Below are positions 11,245 through 21,700 of a stretch of 40,919 nucleotides of DNA, piece by piece. Numbering within the stretch: position 1 is the first letter of the stretch; each line of letters starts with the position of its first letter. Made by a program: the position numbers and the translations under genes. Below the pieces are notes generated by a model. The model saw only the letters and a list, made by a program, of their open reading frames with translations. It had not been told where the DNA came from and did no database searches. Source of the DNA: Fragilaria crotonensis (lineage: Eukaryota; Bacillariophyta; Fragilariophyceae; Fragilariales; Fragilariaceae). The stretch covers positions 1-40,919 of the forward strand of contig JAKSYS010000578.1 in NCBI GenBank assembly GCA_022925895.1, written 5' to 3'.

Positions 11245-11494
11245 AAACCTCGATCCATTTGCGTTTGCGTAGACTTAGTATACTTTCTACGTCTGAACAA
11301 AAACATTGAATACTACGACCTACGTGGGGCTACCTCGTGTACCCAGAATATGCATCCAGCCATATGATACCTCTCATGCACCGACAAACCCTTCGGAGTC
11401 ATGAAACAGATTGCGGCATGCGTTGCGTAGAGCGTGGTATCTTCGTATATCCATATATGCGTATCTTTGTATCTTTATATTACGTATCTTTAGT
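11245..11494. other. Spacer between two mobile elements
   Basis: AT-rich DNA without a gene. Irregular repeats of GTATCTT occur from about 11438 to 11491, directly before the left end of the next element. AGT at 11492-11494 is the left target-site copy. Confidence 0.5.
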
Positions 11495-11516
11495 GGAGCG
11501 ATCCCAAAACCTCAAA
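11495..11516 (+). repeat. Left terminal inverted repeat
   Basis: Starts GGAGCGATCCC and matches the reverse complement of 13041-13062 at 21 of 22 positions. The matching stops abruptly after position 11516. Confidence 0.88.
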
Positions 11517-11753
11517 TTCTCAAATAGCCATTTCTTCCGTTGTACATGTATTGAAGTCATGTTTTCCATGTGTACGACATGCAATACATGTTACACTAAC
11601 ACATGTAAAATGAAAAACAGTGTTTTGAGGAAATGGTGTGATATCATACGTAGAATCCTAAAACTCGAAACACGAGTATTAATTTTACCATCCAAGAACA
11701 CCAGACAATCCACCGCACCTGTGCTCCGCTGCTGTTAGTACCTCATCTCCACC

Positions 11754-12480
11754 ATGCTGGATGACATTGACATGATGCTGCTCTTCCTTCTCTACCGCAG
11801 AAAACCAAGAAGAATTCATTTCAAGTCCATTCAAGGTATCGGAAGAAGTTCCTAAAGAATCTCAGGTCACTGCAGCGCCGATTGCGCCAACGTCGTATTC
11901 CTCGTGTTTCGCTTCAAGACGCTTCTCAAAGTGCGTGGAAAACGCTGTTCAACTCAGGTAATGATCAGGCGTTAATTACCTTGACAGGCTTAACCTTTGA
12001 AGTATTCAATTGGTTGTTGCCTAAGTTGAGTGAGTTGTATGATACGCATTCACCTTTTGGTTCCGCTGATGGTTCAATCATTGCAATTCACAATGATCAG
12101 GTGATCAACCGAGGAGGACGACCAAGGATGATGAAAGCAACAGACTGCCTTGGTATGTCTTGCATGGACCAGGACAAGGGGCTCAAGTATGGTGCTGCAG
12201 ATTACTATCTTTGGGATGACTGCAACGTCCGTCAGCCTCTACCTTCAGTTCGGTCGACGAATTTTAGTTGAGGTTCTTAAAAATGAGCCACTTTCAGCCA
12301 TCGGGATTCCCAGCATTGAAAATATCAGAACTTATCAGGCAGTTATTAGGGGAGTCAACAGGATCCTGCTGCCAATAATGTTGCTGAGTTTGCCAGAGGT
12401 GTTAGAATGAACAGGGAAGCAACTGCTATGCGGCAATCTGCCGAGTGGGGGATGCGGGCCATTCAGTCAACAGTCTGTCT
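11754..12480 (+). pseudogene. Harbinger-type transposase relic
   Basis: From the ATG at 11754 (preceded by ACC) the N-terminal half can be followed with frame changes near 11840 and 12150. It passes LITLTGLTFEVFNWLLPKL, HSPFGSADGSI, RPRMMKATDCLG, AWTRTRGSSMVLQI, LQFGRRILVEVLK and IENIRTYQAVI. It then jumps to NREATAMRQSAEWGMRAIQS near 12410, which belongs near the C-terminus of this family. The segment between, which should hold the Asp residues of the DDE centre (roughly 200 residues), is absent. The C-terminus is also lost, running into the tail of the opposing Myb-like ORF. The transposase would have cut the element's own ends. Confidence 0.75.
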
Positions 12481-12751
12481 TGTTTTTAATCAATTCGTAG
12501 ATTCTCTTCGCTCTTCTCACATCTGGAGGACAGTTTGGGTCTCCAGTTGGAGTCTTCTCAAGATAAAGCTTTGCAAACTTTCGGCGCAAGGCATCTCGGC
12601 TCCTATCACGGTCAGGGTACATACTGTGATGCTGCCTTTCAACATCATCCCATTCTCCCATTCCAATGGGTAGAATCTCTTCAATGACATCAAGGAGGGA
12701 GTCCAGCTCCGTTTGGGAGAAGCCCGGGCCTCTCTTCTTCCTGGGAGGCAT
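12467..12751 (-). CDS. Myb/SANT-like DNA-binding protein of the Harbinger element
   Basis: Ninety-four residues starting MPPRKKRGPGFSQTELDSLL. The pattern has a basic start, then Trp in GEWDDV, then RDALRRKFAKLY and a PTGDPNCPPDVRRAK run with a final helix. This fits the single Myb/SANT-like domain of the accessory proteins that accompany PIF/Harbinger transposases and help them bind DNA and enter the nucleus; the family role is established, the assignment here is by eye. The frame is open and complete although the partner transposase is dead. It is convergent with the relic and overlaps its 3' end. Confidence 0.7.
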   Translation of the reverse strand: MPPRKKRGPGFSQTELDSLLDVIEEILPIGMGEWDDVERQHHSMYPDRDRSRDALRRKFAKLYLEKTPTGDPNCPPDVRRAKRIYELIKNKTDC

Positions 12752-13040
12752 GAGAGGATGCGATGAATTGCAGTGTGAAAAACTTCTGATTCTTGTGTTG
12801 AGAGCTCTGTGCGTTTCGAAAGAAGCTGGTATGTTTTTGTCCGTAGACTTGAACGTGAACGGAAATTTGAGGTTCTGGGTATCATGACCAAATTCTGGTC
12901 AACCTCAATTTGAGTTTGACAAGAATTTGTGTTTTTGGGGATTTGACTGTCGCCCATTTCTGGCGCGAAGAATTGAAAAAAATCGCATCCCGCCAAAAAA
13001 AAAGATGATTTGGGTATTTGGTACCTGAAAATTATAGGTG

Positions 13041-13062
13041 TTTGAGGTTTTGGGATCGTTCC
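13041..13062 (-). repeat. Right terminal inverted repeat
   Basis: Ends GGGATCGTTCC and is followed by AGT (13063-13065), the right target-site copy. The outer DNA differs from the left flank beyond the three bases. Confidence 0.88.
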
Positions 13063-13589
13063 AGTATCTTCGTATCTCTTCTACTGGTCGGAGTTCTTTA
13101 CTGGAGTATTGTACATACTCTACTAGCTAGCTACGTGGTAGTACTCTGCATACCGGTTGTTGTTTCCAAGTGTTTCATCAAGGCGCCATCGACTCAAAAC
13201 TCAAACACACCTGCTCCAACGGCCACCTTCCGACTTCGACTCTCTGTCGCTTTCATGTACTAGGAGTACTCCGTATAGTAGTACAACACGGTGTCGAGTT
13301 GAGAGTCATTCTCAGATGCTGCTGCTCATCTGCTATCATCAATAATGATTGCTCCTATTCTCCAATACTCCAACCATCGCAGCATGCCACGATTCCTGTT
13401 TGCATTGCATTGCAAAGCAGTCGACAACATCAAAAAAAGGACATTCATTACCGGCAAGTGCCATTAGTCATGAACCATGAACTTTGTCATTATTCTTTGC
13501 TGAAAGGCCCACCAGGCACACTCGACATCCATCAGCGGCGGGTATCCCTGGCTCCTGGGTTCTGTCGCCATCGTTGCCCTCGCACATAC
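13063..13589. other. Intergenic stretch without a recognised gene
   Basis: The start is rich in TAC/GTA/CTAG palindromic runs (13080-13150). The part around 13440-13500 weakly resembles 30045-30105, hinting that the duplicated block reaches this far left. No coding signal. Confidence 0.45.
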
Positions 13590-14160
13590 AATTCAGATAC
13601 TCCATGACAGGAACGCCCTGCTTTGGAAATTGTTCTGCTACGACTCCATGAGTCGCGTCCAACAAGATTCAGCATGCACCAGATGCTGTTGCATACTAGC
13701 TTGCTTCGAGTTTGGCTACTTCACTTGACCATCCAATGAAAAAACAAAAAGTGTGCCACAAACGCACACCACCGTGCCCATGTTTCAAGTGCAAGGATCG
13801 CTCTGTTGCATTTGCAGATCATTCAATCTGGTTTGCGTTGGGCATGTCTCTGTCGATATTCTGTTGCAAGCCCAAGGACAGCGCAGGAGAAACTGCGCCT
13901 TGAATCTTTCGCAGCGGCATGGATCGGTGTCATTGTCGATGAGTGGCTGGAGCGGATGACACTCGACACTAGCCTTGTCAGACTGTGCGTGTATATTGTT
14001 TAGCGGAAGTGACGCCCGTCGACATTGTAAGGACCAAAGGATCCCCACCACAGCATTCGTTTCTTCTTTCAGATCTTTGATGTACCGAGGCCACGTGAAA
14101 GCTGCTGCAACGAACTATACTCGTCACGATCCGTCAAATACAGCGCGTGCACCCCTCATA
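13590..14160. repeat. 3'-flank module, copy 3 (diverged)
   Basis: Shares GGCATGGATCGGTGTCATT near 13915, TTCTGCTACGACTC near 13630, and the CACGATCCGTCAAATA run near 14130 with the two other copies. Many indels separate it from them, so it is the oldest copy. In the other blocks a kinase gene follows at once; here about 800 bp and an ankyrin pseudogene follow. Confidence 0.65.
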
Positions 14161-14949
14161 AGTGAACTATGTGTCGCCGCCGAGTTCGTGAAAGGCAGTG
14201 CTTCTCTTTTTCAAGTATTGGAGACAACATTTGCTTGTTGCAAAGAGCACTTCCACTGCGTCATTTGCGGTCGAAAGTTCTGTGCGATTGCGACTTGCAC
14301 AGTGGCGACTCCTCCTTCTGTTTATGTCTCTGTCAACATGGACGTTGCTGTTGGTGCAGTCATATGATTGCGAACACAACGAGCCACATGAACGATGATT
14401 CTCAATACGCAATTGCGATCATCCACAACTTTATGAACGTGACTTGCGAGCGCCACCTCGAAAACGATTCCAAGTCGTGCCTTCACAACCGGCAACATCA
14501 ACACTTAACTTCCCTTGACATTTACTCGCGCAATGTAAACCCAACATTTGCAGATTTCCCATGTCCGCCTCATCCACGATGAAGCGACGAGGTCCGTTTG
14601 TTATAGTCCCACATGAGCCATCCCCGACGTTCCAACAGCCGAGAATCTGTTGTCGTCGTTGGTCTTCGAATCCCACGACCATGAGCCTTTCCTGCAGTGT
14701 CGTCACTCCGGTGCGGTACATTTCAGATATGTGATGGAGTGAGTGCATTGGTGTCCTGTGTGATTTGTAGGACAATGGAGAGATTGTCATTTCGTCAATG
14801 GTGATTTGCGATTTGATTGTGTGTTCGGTGCGCGATTCTTATCTAATCCCTGATAGGGCCTATATAACTTTTTAAAGCATCTTATAGTCGCAAGCTATAC
14901 ATGCAGAATATAAAAAATATGTAAAAATGCATATCGAAAGGGTTCCAGG
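14161..14949. other. Unassigned stretch with one open frame on the minus strand
   Basis: An open frame at 14790-14431 (minus, 119 codons, MTISPLSYKSHRTPM) has no recognisable domain. It has no paralogue in the other blocks, so I leave it uncalled. The segment 14880-14945 aligns with 38085-38130 and is the common flank of two ankyrin relics. Confidence 0.4.
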
Positions 14950-16158
14950 CTCACATTTCATAGTTCACACGTGACCTTTCACCATACTGGCTGCGATTCC
15001 GCCGAACGACGCTTCTGTTGTTCAACCTCTCGAAACCTCTGTACTTCCACCACAAGACGTCTCGGCTCGTCTTCCTCGAGACGGTTCTCGTGTTCCGTGT
15101 GTTCCTCCGAGTGACGTGCAACGTCTTAATTCTCCCGGCGGCATGCCACATCCTAGAGGATATCAGATTAGGTATTCATGCATCTGGCATTCACATCCAC
15201 CTTATCGTTTTGGTGCAACAAACGGACAACTTCCACATGGCCATTTTCACTCGCAATAATAAGAGCTGTTTTGCCATCGGTGCATCGGAGATCCACCTCA
15301 ACATCGTCGTCGCCGTCTTGGAGCAACTCGCGAACAACGTCTGCATGGCCATTTTCACTCGCAATGTAAAGAGCTGTTTTACCATCGGCGGTGCATTGGG
15401 CATTCACCTCCACGTCGACGCATTCGAGTAACTTCCGAGCAACTTTCTCATGGCCATTTTCACTCGCAACGTATAGGGGTGTTTTATCATCAGTGCATCG
15501 GGCATTCACATCTACCTCATCATTTTCGAGTAATTCCTGAACGACTTCCACATGGCCCTTTTCACACGCAATGAAGAGTGCTGTTTTACCATTAGTACAT
15601 TCGAGATTAACAACCACATTGATGTGGTGTTGTTGCAATTCGTCGAGGACTTCCGCACTGGAATCGTCACATGAAGGGCTCTTCTCGTTTCAACGAGCAG
15701 GGGTTCTGCGTGGCACTCGATGCTCAGCTCCGCTTCCTGCAGGCTTTCTATTAAACAACTCTTGTCGACGTTCAGCATCTTCATATCTTCGTTGTTGTTC
15801 CTCCTCAGGACGTCTCTTCTCTTCTTCCTCGCGATTATTCTGGTCCGTGGAATAGCCCTGTATCCTTGCTCGTTTTCTTGGTGAATTTGCGGACTGCGAA
15901 TCGGTTTCGATCCAATGTACTTTCTGTGCCTCCACGCGACGCCTCCGTAGGTTCGTCTTCTCCTCCAAGAGGCGCGCAATATCATCATTACCATGGTTGC
16001 GAGCGTATTCCCATGGCCCACATGGCTTGCACAGATGAGAGCTATATTACCGTATTCATCCATCGCATTCAAGTAAGAGCCCAAGAACCTCGACGAGATT
16101 GAGAACATTTCTGGCGTTCTCAATCCATTGCGAATCATGAGGAAGCGTTTGACTCATA
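14950..16158 (-). pseudogene. Ankyrin gene relic without kinase domain
   Basis: The start ATG (16158-16156) gives MSQTLPHDSQWIENARN, parallel to gene 1 (TLDYELMYNARDG). After one frame change comes an ankyrin repeat (NAMDEYGNIALICASHVGHG), a Glu/Arg coiled coil around 15970-15700 with the RRQELFNRKPA motif seen in genes 2 and 4, and about four well-kept ankyrin repeats at 15638-15168. A stop (TAA near 15168) follows, then decayed DVARHSEEHTEHENRLEEDE-like coiled coil to about 14990. No kinase follows. The last ankyrin block is cleaner than the rest, so a short ankyrin-only protein from 15638 remains possible. Confidence 0.7.
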
Positions 16159-16724
16159 ATGCGCAGACTTCTCTGAAATGGAACAACACGAACTGTCAAT
16201 TGAAATCAAAATGTTGGCAGAGACGTGACTGACGGATGGCTCGTGGCTAGTGGCTCACGGGTGATCTGTCACGCCAATGCAAGATCTGTTGTCCACTTGT
16301 GCCCCACAATTATGCATAGAGTAGATGTGATGAAGTTTCATGCTGTCTTTGGTATGGGTATCTTTTCTCGGAACAATCACAACATTCGCAACAGATTTTG
16401 TCCTCCCACACGATGCATGCGATGCATTTACTGCAGGAGGCTGTTCCGAGTTCCGATGCACCGGGTGAAGGAAGGTCCGCGCCAGATTATTTCGATTTTC
16501 GCCACCGTAGCTTCTGGTACTGTAGTTGTAGCACTTTGAATCTTTGTATAATATACATACATGCAAACTGCATATACTCGTAGTACATGTCACTCACTCG
16601 TACTAGTACACCAATAATATGACAAAATTCAAAACTCAGAACGAAAACGCTCCCATCACAAGTCACAATGCCGTTCGCAACTGGAATTGCTATTAATTGA
16701 CCGTATTGTTGATTTCATCATTAC
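16159..16724. other. Intergenic stretch without a recognised gene
   Basis: AT-rich with TAC/GTA runs near 16550-16620. No frame with recognisable content and no clear match to the other blocks. Confidence 0.45.
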
Positions 16725-17541
16725 GAATTGTTTGTTCCAGAAATGATTGATTTGGCTTTGGAAAAAGAAAGGAAGAAAAGGCATTCAGAGGCGGCTATTT
16801 GGTTCGATTACCTCAAGATACAATGTCATCCAAGGTCGTGCAGTCGTCGCAATCCATCCTTTTGGATCGTCGGATCCATACGATTCGTTGATGCACTTGT
16901 TGTTCGTGGGAGTGTGCACTTTTGAAGACGACGCTGAAATGTTTCCTTCGCTACTATTTGTGTGATGCATTTCTTGGGATTTCTCAAATCGTTCTTGAAC
17001 TACGGCATCATTCCTCATGGGAGTAGTCAACCAGAAGAGATGTGTCGGGCACCTCTTGAACTGAATCGTGGACAGTTGCGCCGATGCTACGTACCACGAC
17101 CGGTCAACAGTTTAACGATTGCCAACACTGTCCGCTGTCCGAGTATTGAAGCGTAGGTGATTGATGTCGCACTACCAGTACTTCTGTGCTGCACCCTGCA
17201 CCGTGACGGAACGCTGCATTGAGCAGAATTGCAACTTTAGATGTACTGCAGAGACGATGAGGTTAATGCGCCAAATAAGTCAACAAGTCAGCTTGGCAAG
17301 ACCCTCTCTTTCCGACTTTTACTGGATTGCTCGCTTGAATAGTCTGCTGGTTTCACAGGACTTGTCCTCTCAACGAGTTTGCCTTTTTGTGAGTGACAAA
17401 TTGAATGTCACAGTTCGTGCACTGCACTCGTCGTTCCAGGGGTTGGTACCCAAAGAGAAAAGCGCGTGAAAGGCTCGGTAGAAAATGCATGTTGTACCTC
17501 ATGGCAAACCGCCATTGCGATCTCGTCGTCGTCGAGACCAA
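16725..17541 (-). pseudogene. Decayed kinase-gene C-terminal region
   Basis: The plus-strand DNA around 16800-17120 follows that of genes 1 and 3 in order: a TTCGATTACCTCAAG run, an AATCCATCCTTTTGG run, TTTCTTGGGATTTC, GGCACCTCTTGAACTGA, then ACCACGACCGGTCAA. These correspond to the C-terminal module (APWLKLCL, P-WI, KYSVVF, FKECPNLVW). No long frame survives. Farther upstream a minus-strand frame at 17541-17353 has CTNCDIQF, perhaps the ruined zinc region. It lies left of the small-ORF repeat, as gene 3 does in block B, so it is probably the block C counterpart of gene 3. Confidence 0.6.
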
Positions 17542-17689
17542 CTAGCCGTCAAGTCCAATGATACTGCTGCTGCGATTTTTACTAGTACTGCCATGCCAAG
17601 CATCGAGAGCGGCGCAGGAAGAAACCGCCTGCATCGCAAGAGGGATCCACAGGAAATACCACAAGAACAAGAACAACCACTACTACCAT

Positions 17690-18261
17690 CACTACCAGAT
17701 CTTTCGAGCCAGCTTCTTGTCGGACTACGAATGGTGGTTACGTACCATCACATGGGTTGCATTGGTCGCAAGATTGGAGTGCCATAGTGCTTACATTTCG
17801 ATTTGCTTGCTAGGAATGCAGTCCCAAAGGCTGTTTCGGAACAATGGAAAGGAAAGATGTACAGCTATAAGGTGCGGCATTCAGCTGTAGGCTCCAACAA
17901 TACGGCTTCGTTGTTGCTTACAATGGAACAATGTTGAAAACAAATAAACTGGAGGTTCTCGTTCATGGCGACTTGCCGCATGCATCCGATGCACGAGCGT
18001 GACGACAATCACGATGCCGTCCACAATATTGAATTGTATTGGGAGATTGGTAAGGATGACGAGGGACACAAATACGTTCTGTTGACACCGCCAAAGCCAA
18101 TTCCAATAGATTTGTGACAGCTCGATGGAGTAGACCTATACAGCAGCAAGTCTCTGTTGGTGTAGACGATCGTAGTCTTAAAAGCACTCGGAAAGGCATT
18201 GCGTTTCCAAGGGTTTGGGATTGATCTTGCTAGATTTGCTGTTGTTCCCGATGTAGAATGA
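17690..18261 (+). pseudogene. Small conserved ORF repeat, copy 2 of 3
   Basis: Shows LEVLVHGDLPH near 17960, then a well-kept acidic and aromatic stretch (DDNHDAVHNIELYWEIGKDD), KYVLLTPPKPIPI, LDGVDLYSSKSL, a TAG, and the ending RFAVVPDVE with TGA at 18259-18261. Its middle part is the least damaged of the three copies, but a stop near 18000 and another at about 18115 remain. It is convergent with gene 2. Confidence 0.5.
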
Positions 18262-18490
18262 AGATAAAACAATATTCCCACTACCTTGAGGTCGCAATAC
18301 TCAAGTACATGGCCATAACTGATGCATTCTATTCAACCAAATGGATTTGCTTTTGCATTTTCAATACTGGTATTACGTTATTCATTGAAAGTTTGCATTC
18401 TTCCGTTGGCATCAATTCAGGGCATGACATTTGTCATCGGGAGCACGTTGGATTCGACCACCGCGCCGCTGGTACTCCATTGCGATTCAT
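18262..18490. repeat. Non-coding tail of the dispersed repeat, copy 2
   Basis: Aligns with 6886-7135. The similarity fades near 18490. The next 200 bp up to gene 2 hold nothing recognisable. Confidence 0.5.
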
Positions 18491-18700
18491 TATAGAGTAA
18501 GAGTACTCGAGCATTCGTTTCCAACAAAGGCTGTCCTTGTCGAGGATGACATCAATGTAAGGCGGACGAGGAGCTTGGTGATCAGAAGTCAGAAGACGAA
18601 GTGACAGTGTTTCACCTTCGATTGTCAACTGGGAAACTTGAAAACATCATGATTACATAATTACACCACAACTACTACTATATATTGAACACAAAAAATC

Positions 18701-21700
18701 CTAAACTCGATAGTGATCCTGAAATTCACCCTTCACCCACATTATCGTCCCGTTCCGATCACAGACAGGAACCATCTGAGGTGGCTTCCACTGCGATCGC
18801 TTCTCTTTCTGTGCCTTCTCTGCAATAAGCTGGAACGAATCTCCCGCTAGTGTCTGCATCTGACCATATGAATCAATCGTCATAGTGCCACTCTCAAGGA
18901 GAGTCTCACAACGAGACAAGACAGCGTTCGCACCTTCTTCAATCACAGACTCGAGCAACGTCTTCATTTTTCCGCATTGGTCAAGAAATGAGAGATCAGG
19001 GATGGGAAAGGGAAGTCCCTGCGAACCGGCAGCCCCTTTCAGTGCCAAAAGGCACAATTTCAGCCAAGGTGCAATCTTTGTAATCCAACCTTTTGGCACC
19101 TCGATCTCAAAGGGTTCGTGACCTGGTTGACCTGAGTGTGCGCAAATGAAGACAACCTTGTATTTTTGCTTCAATGCGCTCCTGATCCAATTCTTGGGAT
19201 TTCCCAGGTCTTGCTTCTCAACCGAGATGGGTGCCACCCAAACGAGATTTGGGCACTCCTTGAACTGATTCGCAGCGAGCAACGACAATGCCGCCAATGA
19301 CCGTTCTAATCCGCTTGCCAACCTCTGAAGCATATCCTGCTGCTCCTGCAGCAATTGGTTATTGCGTTCAACGCCAACTCGGACCGCCCTCATCCCGTGG
19401 AGAATTTCGTCCAACTTGGCATGCTCGACTTTCTTCTCAATGTACCGATTGTACGTCTCAACAGATACGCGTCCAAAAAGATCTTCGTCTCGAAAAGGTT
19501 GACTCGAGCACCGGTCGATCAGGCACGATACGTGGTATCCGTTGCTATGCCCGAGCGCGTTCCCGATGCAACCTGAGCACAAAGGATGCCCTTCGCTACA
19601 AGCCATATCCGTACGGCATTGGTTGCAAATAATACAGAATGGGCGGTTGTCTCCTGCGCTGTTAGTCTCGGGGCTTGGTGTTTCTGTGATGGCCGTGCGA
19701 AGCTCTTCAAGGAGCTCGCTGGTGCTCAACCTTGTTTTAGAGGTAGGGGTTATGCACCGAATTGCAGCTTTGCAAACTAATCGAAAAGACCTTGGATCCC
19801 AGATGATGGAGGGGTCTGCATCTTGTTCAAGTATCTTCCACCCATCGCCAATGAGCTCACCATCCTCATCCTTAACATACTTCTCAAACACATCGGTGAA
19901 TTGCGTTCCATTCCTTGTCGACTGCCCATTAATCAAGCACCTAAAATTAATTCAACCATGACAATGCCAATAGAATACACATCAAAGGCGGCAATATAGG
20001 GACAGGACTTCCCCATACCCTTCTTCAAGACATACTCCGGGCACATATACCCACGGGTTCCAAATGCGTGGCCGCCAGTTGTACTCCTTACTGATGGTAT
20101 GACAGAGCCTGGAACAATGTTGAGGTTCTCGTCAGGAACAAACTTGGCAAGCCCACAATCAATGAGCCGGGCTGTGAAATCTTCCGCCAGACAAATGTTC
20201 GCACTCTTGATATCGCGATGAAAGACTTTCCAACCCTCGCAACCACCAGAGTGCAAGAAGTTGACTGCTCTCGCCACTTCGAACATGATTGACAGCCGAA
20301 TATCTGTCGTGAGGCGAGCTCGATTGCCGTCATCTCTCAAGAAACCATCAAGGGAACCGTTGGCTGCATACTCATACACCAAACACTGATCATTAAGACT
20401 GGCATTTAAATTGTAGCCGTACAAGACAATGATGTTGGGATGATGAAATCTCTTGAGTGTCTGCGGAAGATTTGTACACATGCTCTTATGTAAGAAATCC
20501 AGAATATAGGGAGGGTCGTTCTACCATACGCCAATGTTTTGAGAGCACATTTCAGAACTTACCGACAGTTCCCGCTGGAAGCTTTTCCGAATTTCGTTAA
20601 TTGTATCTTGATCACATTGAGCAAGTTTGACCTTTTTGACTGCAAACTTTTTGGGGAGGTGACTATCCTCGGCCAAAAAAGCATCGCCAAAGGCACCTGA
20701 TCCAAGTGTGCGTTTGGTGATGCAATGTTCAATGTACTGATGAGAGAGTTCAACAGGATCATGATCCTTGGAGGTGCTACTCATCACATTGAACAGCTTG
20801 CTTCGGTCCTTTTCAATCGCAGCGTCATCGCTGGGAGGGCTGTTCTCGTTTCGACGAGGGGGGTTGCCTGTCACTCGCTGCCCCGCTACACTTGCTGCTG
20901 CAGGCCTCCTTCTGTTCAACAACTCTTGTCGACGGCGCTTCTCTTCCATGGCCTGCTTCCGTTCATCATCCATGCGACGCCTCCGCTCTTCCTCCTCACG
21001 TCGCTTCTGTTCTTCTTCCTCAAGACGATTCCTCTCGTCCTCCATGTGTTTTTTCAAGAGACGTACGATATCATCGTGCTTTTGTTGGAGCGCTCTATCC
21101 AGAGGTGTTAACCCACCATCACCAGTACATTGGAGGTTTAAATCCACCTTGTTGTTTTGGAGCAACGCCCGGACGACTTCCACATGGCCATTTTGACTCG
21201 CAACGTACAGGGCTGTTGCACCATCATCAGTACGTTGGAGATTCACATTCACCTTGTTGTTTTGGAGCAACTCGCGGACGACTTCCAAATCGCCATTTTG
21301 ACTCGCAACGTACAGGGCTGTTGCACCATCATCAGTACGTTGGAGATTCACATTCACCTTGTTGTTTTGGAGCAACTCGCGGACGACTTCCACATGGCCA
21401 TTATGACTCGCAATCATAAGGGGTGTTGCACCATCAGTCATTCGTAGATTCACATCCGTCTTGTTGTTTTGGAGCAACAAGCGGACGACTTCCACATGGC
21501 CATTACAACTCGCAACGTAAAGGGGTGTAAAACCACCAGTCATTTGGAGATTCGCATCCACCTTTTTGTTTTGGAGCAACAAGCGGACGACTTCCAAATG
21601 GCCATTACGACTCGCGGCGTAAAGGGCTGTTTGACCATCAGTCATTTGGAGATTCACATCCGTCTTGTTGTTTTGGAGCAACAGGCGGACGACTTCCACA

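Larger units (their letters stand above)
11495..13062. mobile_element. PIF/Harbinger-like DNA transposon, internally deleted
   Basis: The 1,568-bp element is bounded by 22-bp inverted repeats (11495-11516 and 13041-13062) that differ at one position. AGT stands directly outside both ends as a direct repeat, the 3-bp target duplication expected for this superfamily. Inside are a plus-strand transposase relic and a minus-strand Myb/SANT-like ORF, the standard two-gene content of PIF/Harbinger. The transposase catalytic core is missing, so this copy cannot move by itself. Confidence 0.85.

Noticed and set aside
16800-16830. tRNA T-arm-like GGTTCGATTACC
   Set aside because: No acceptor stem or anticodon arm around it. 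The string belongs to the decayed kinase C-terminal region.
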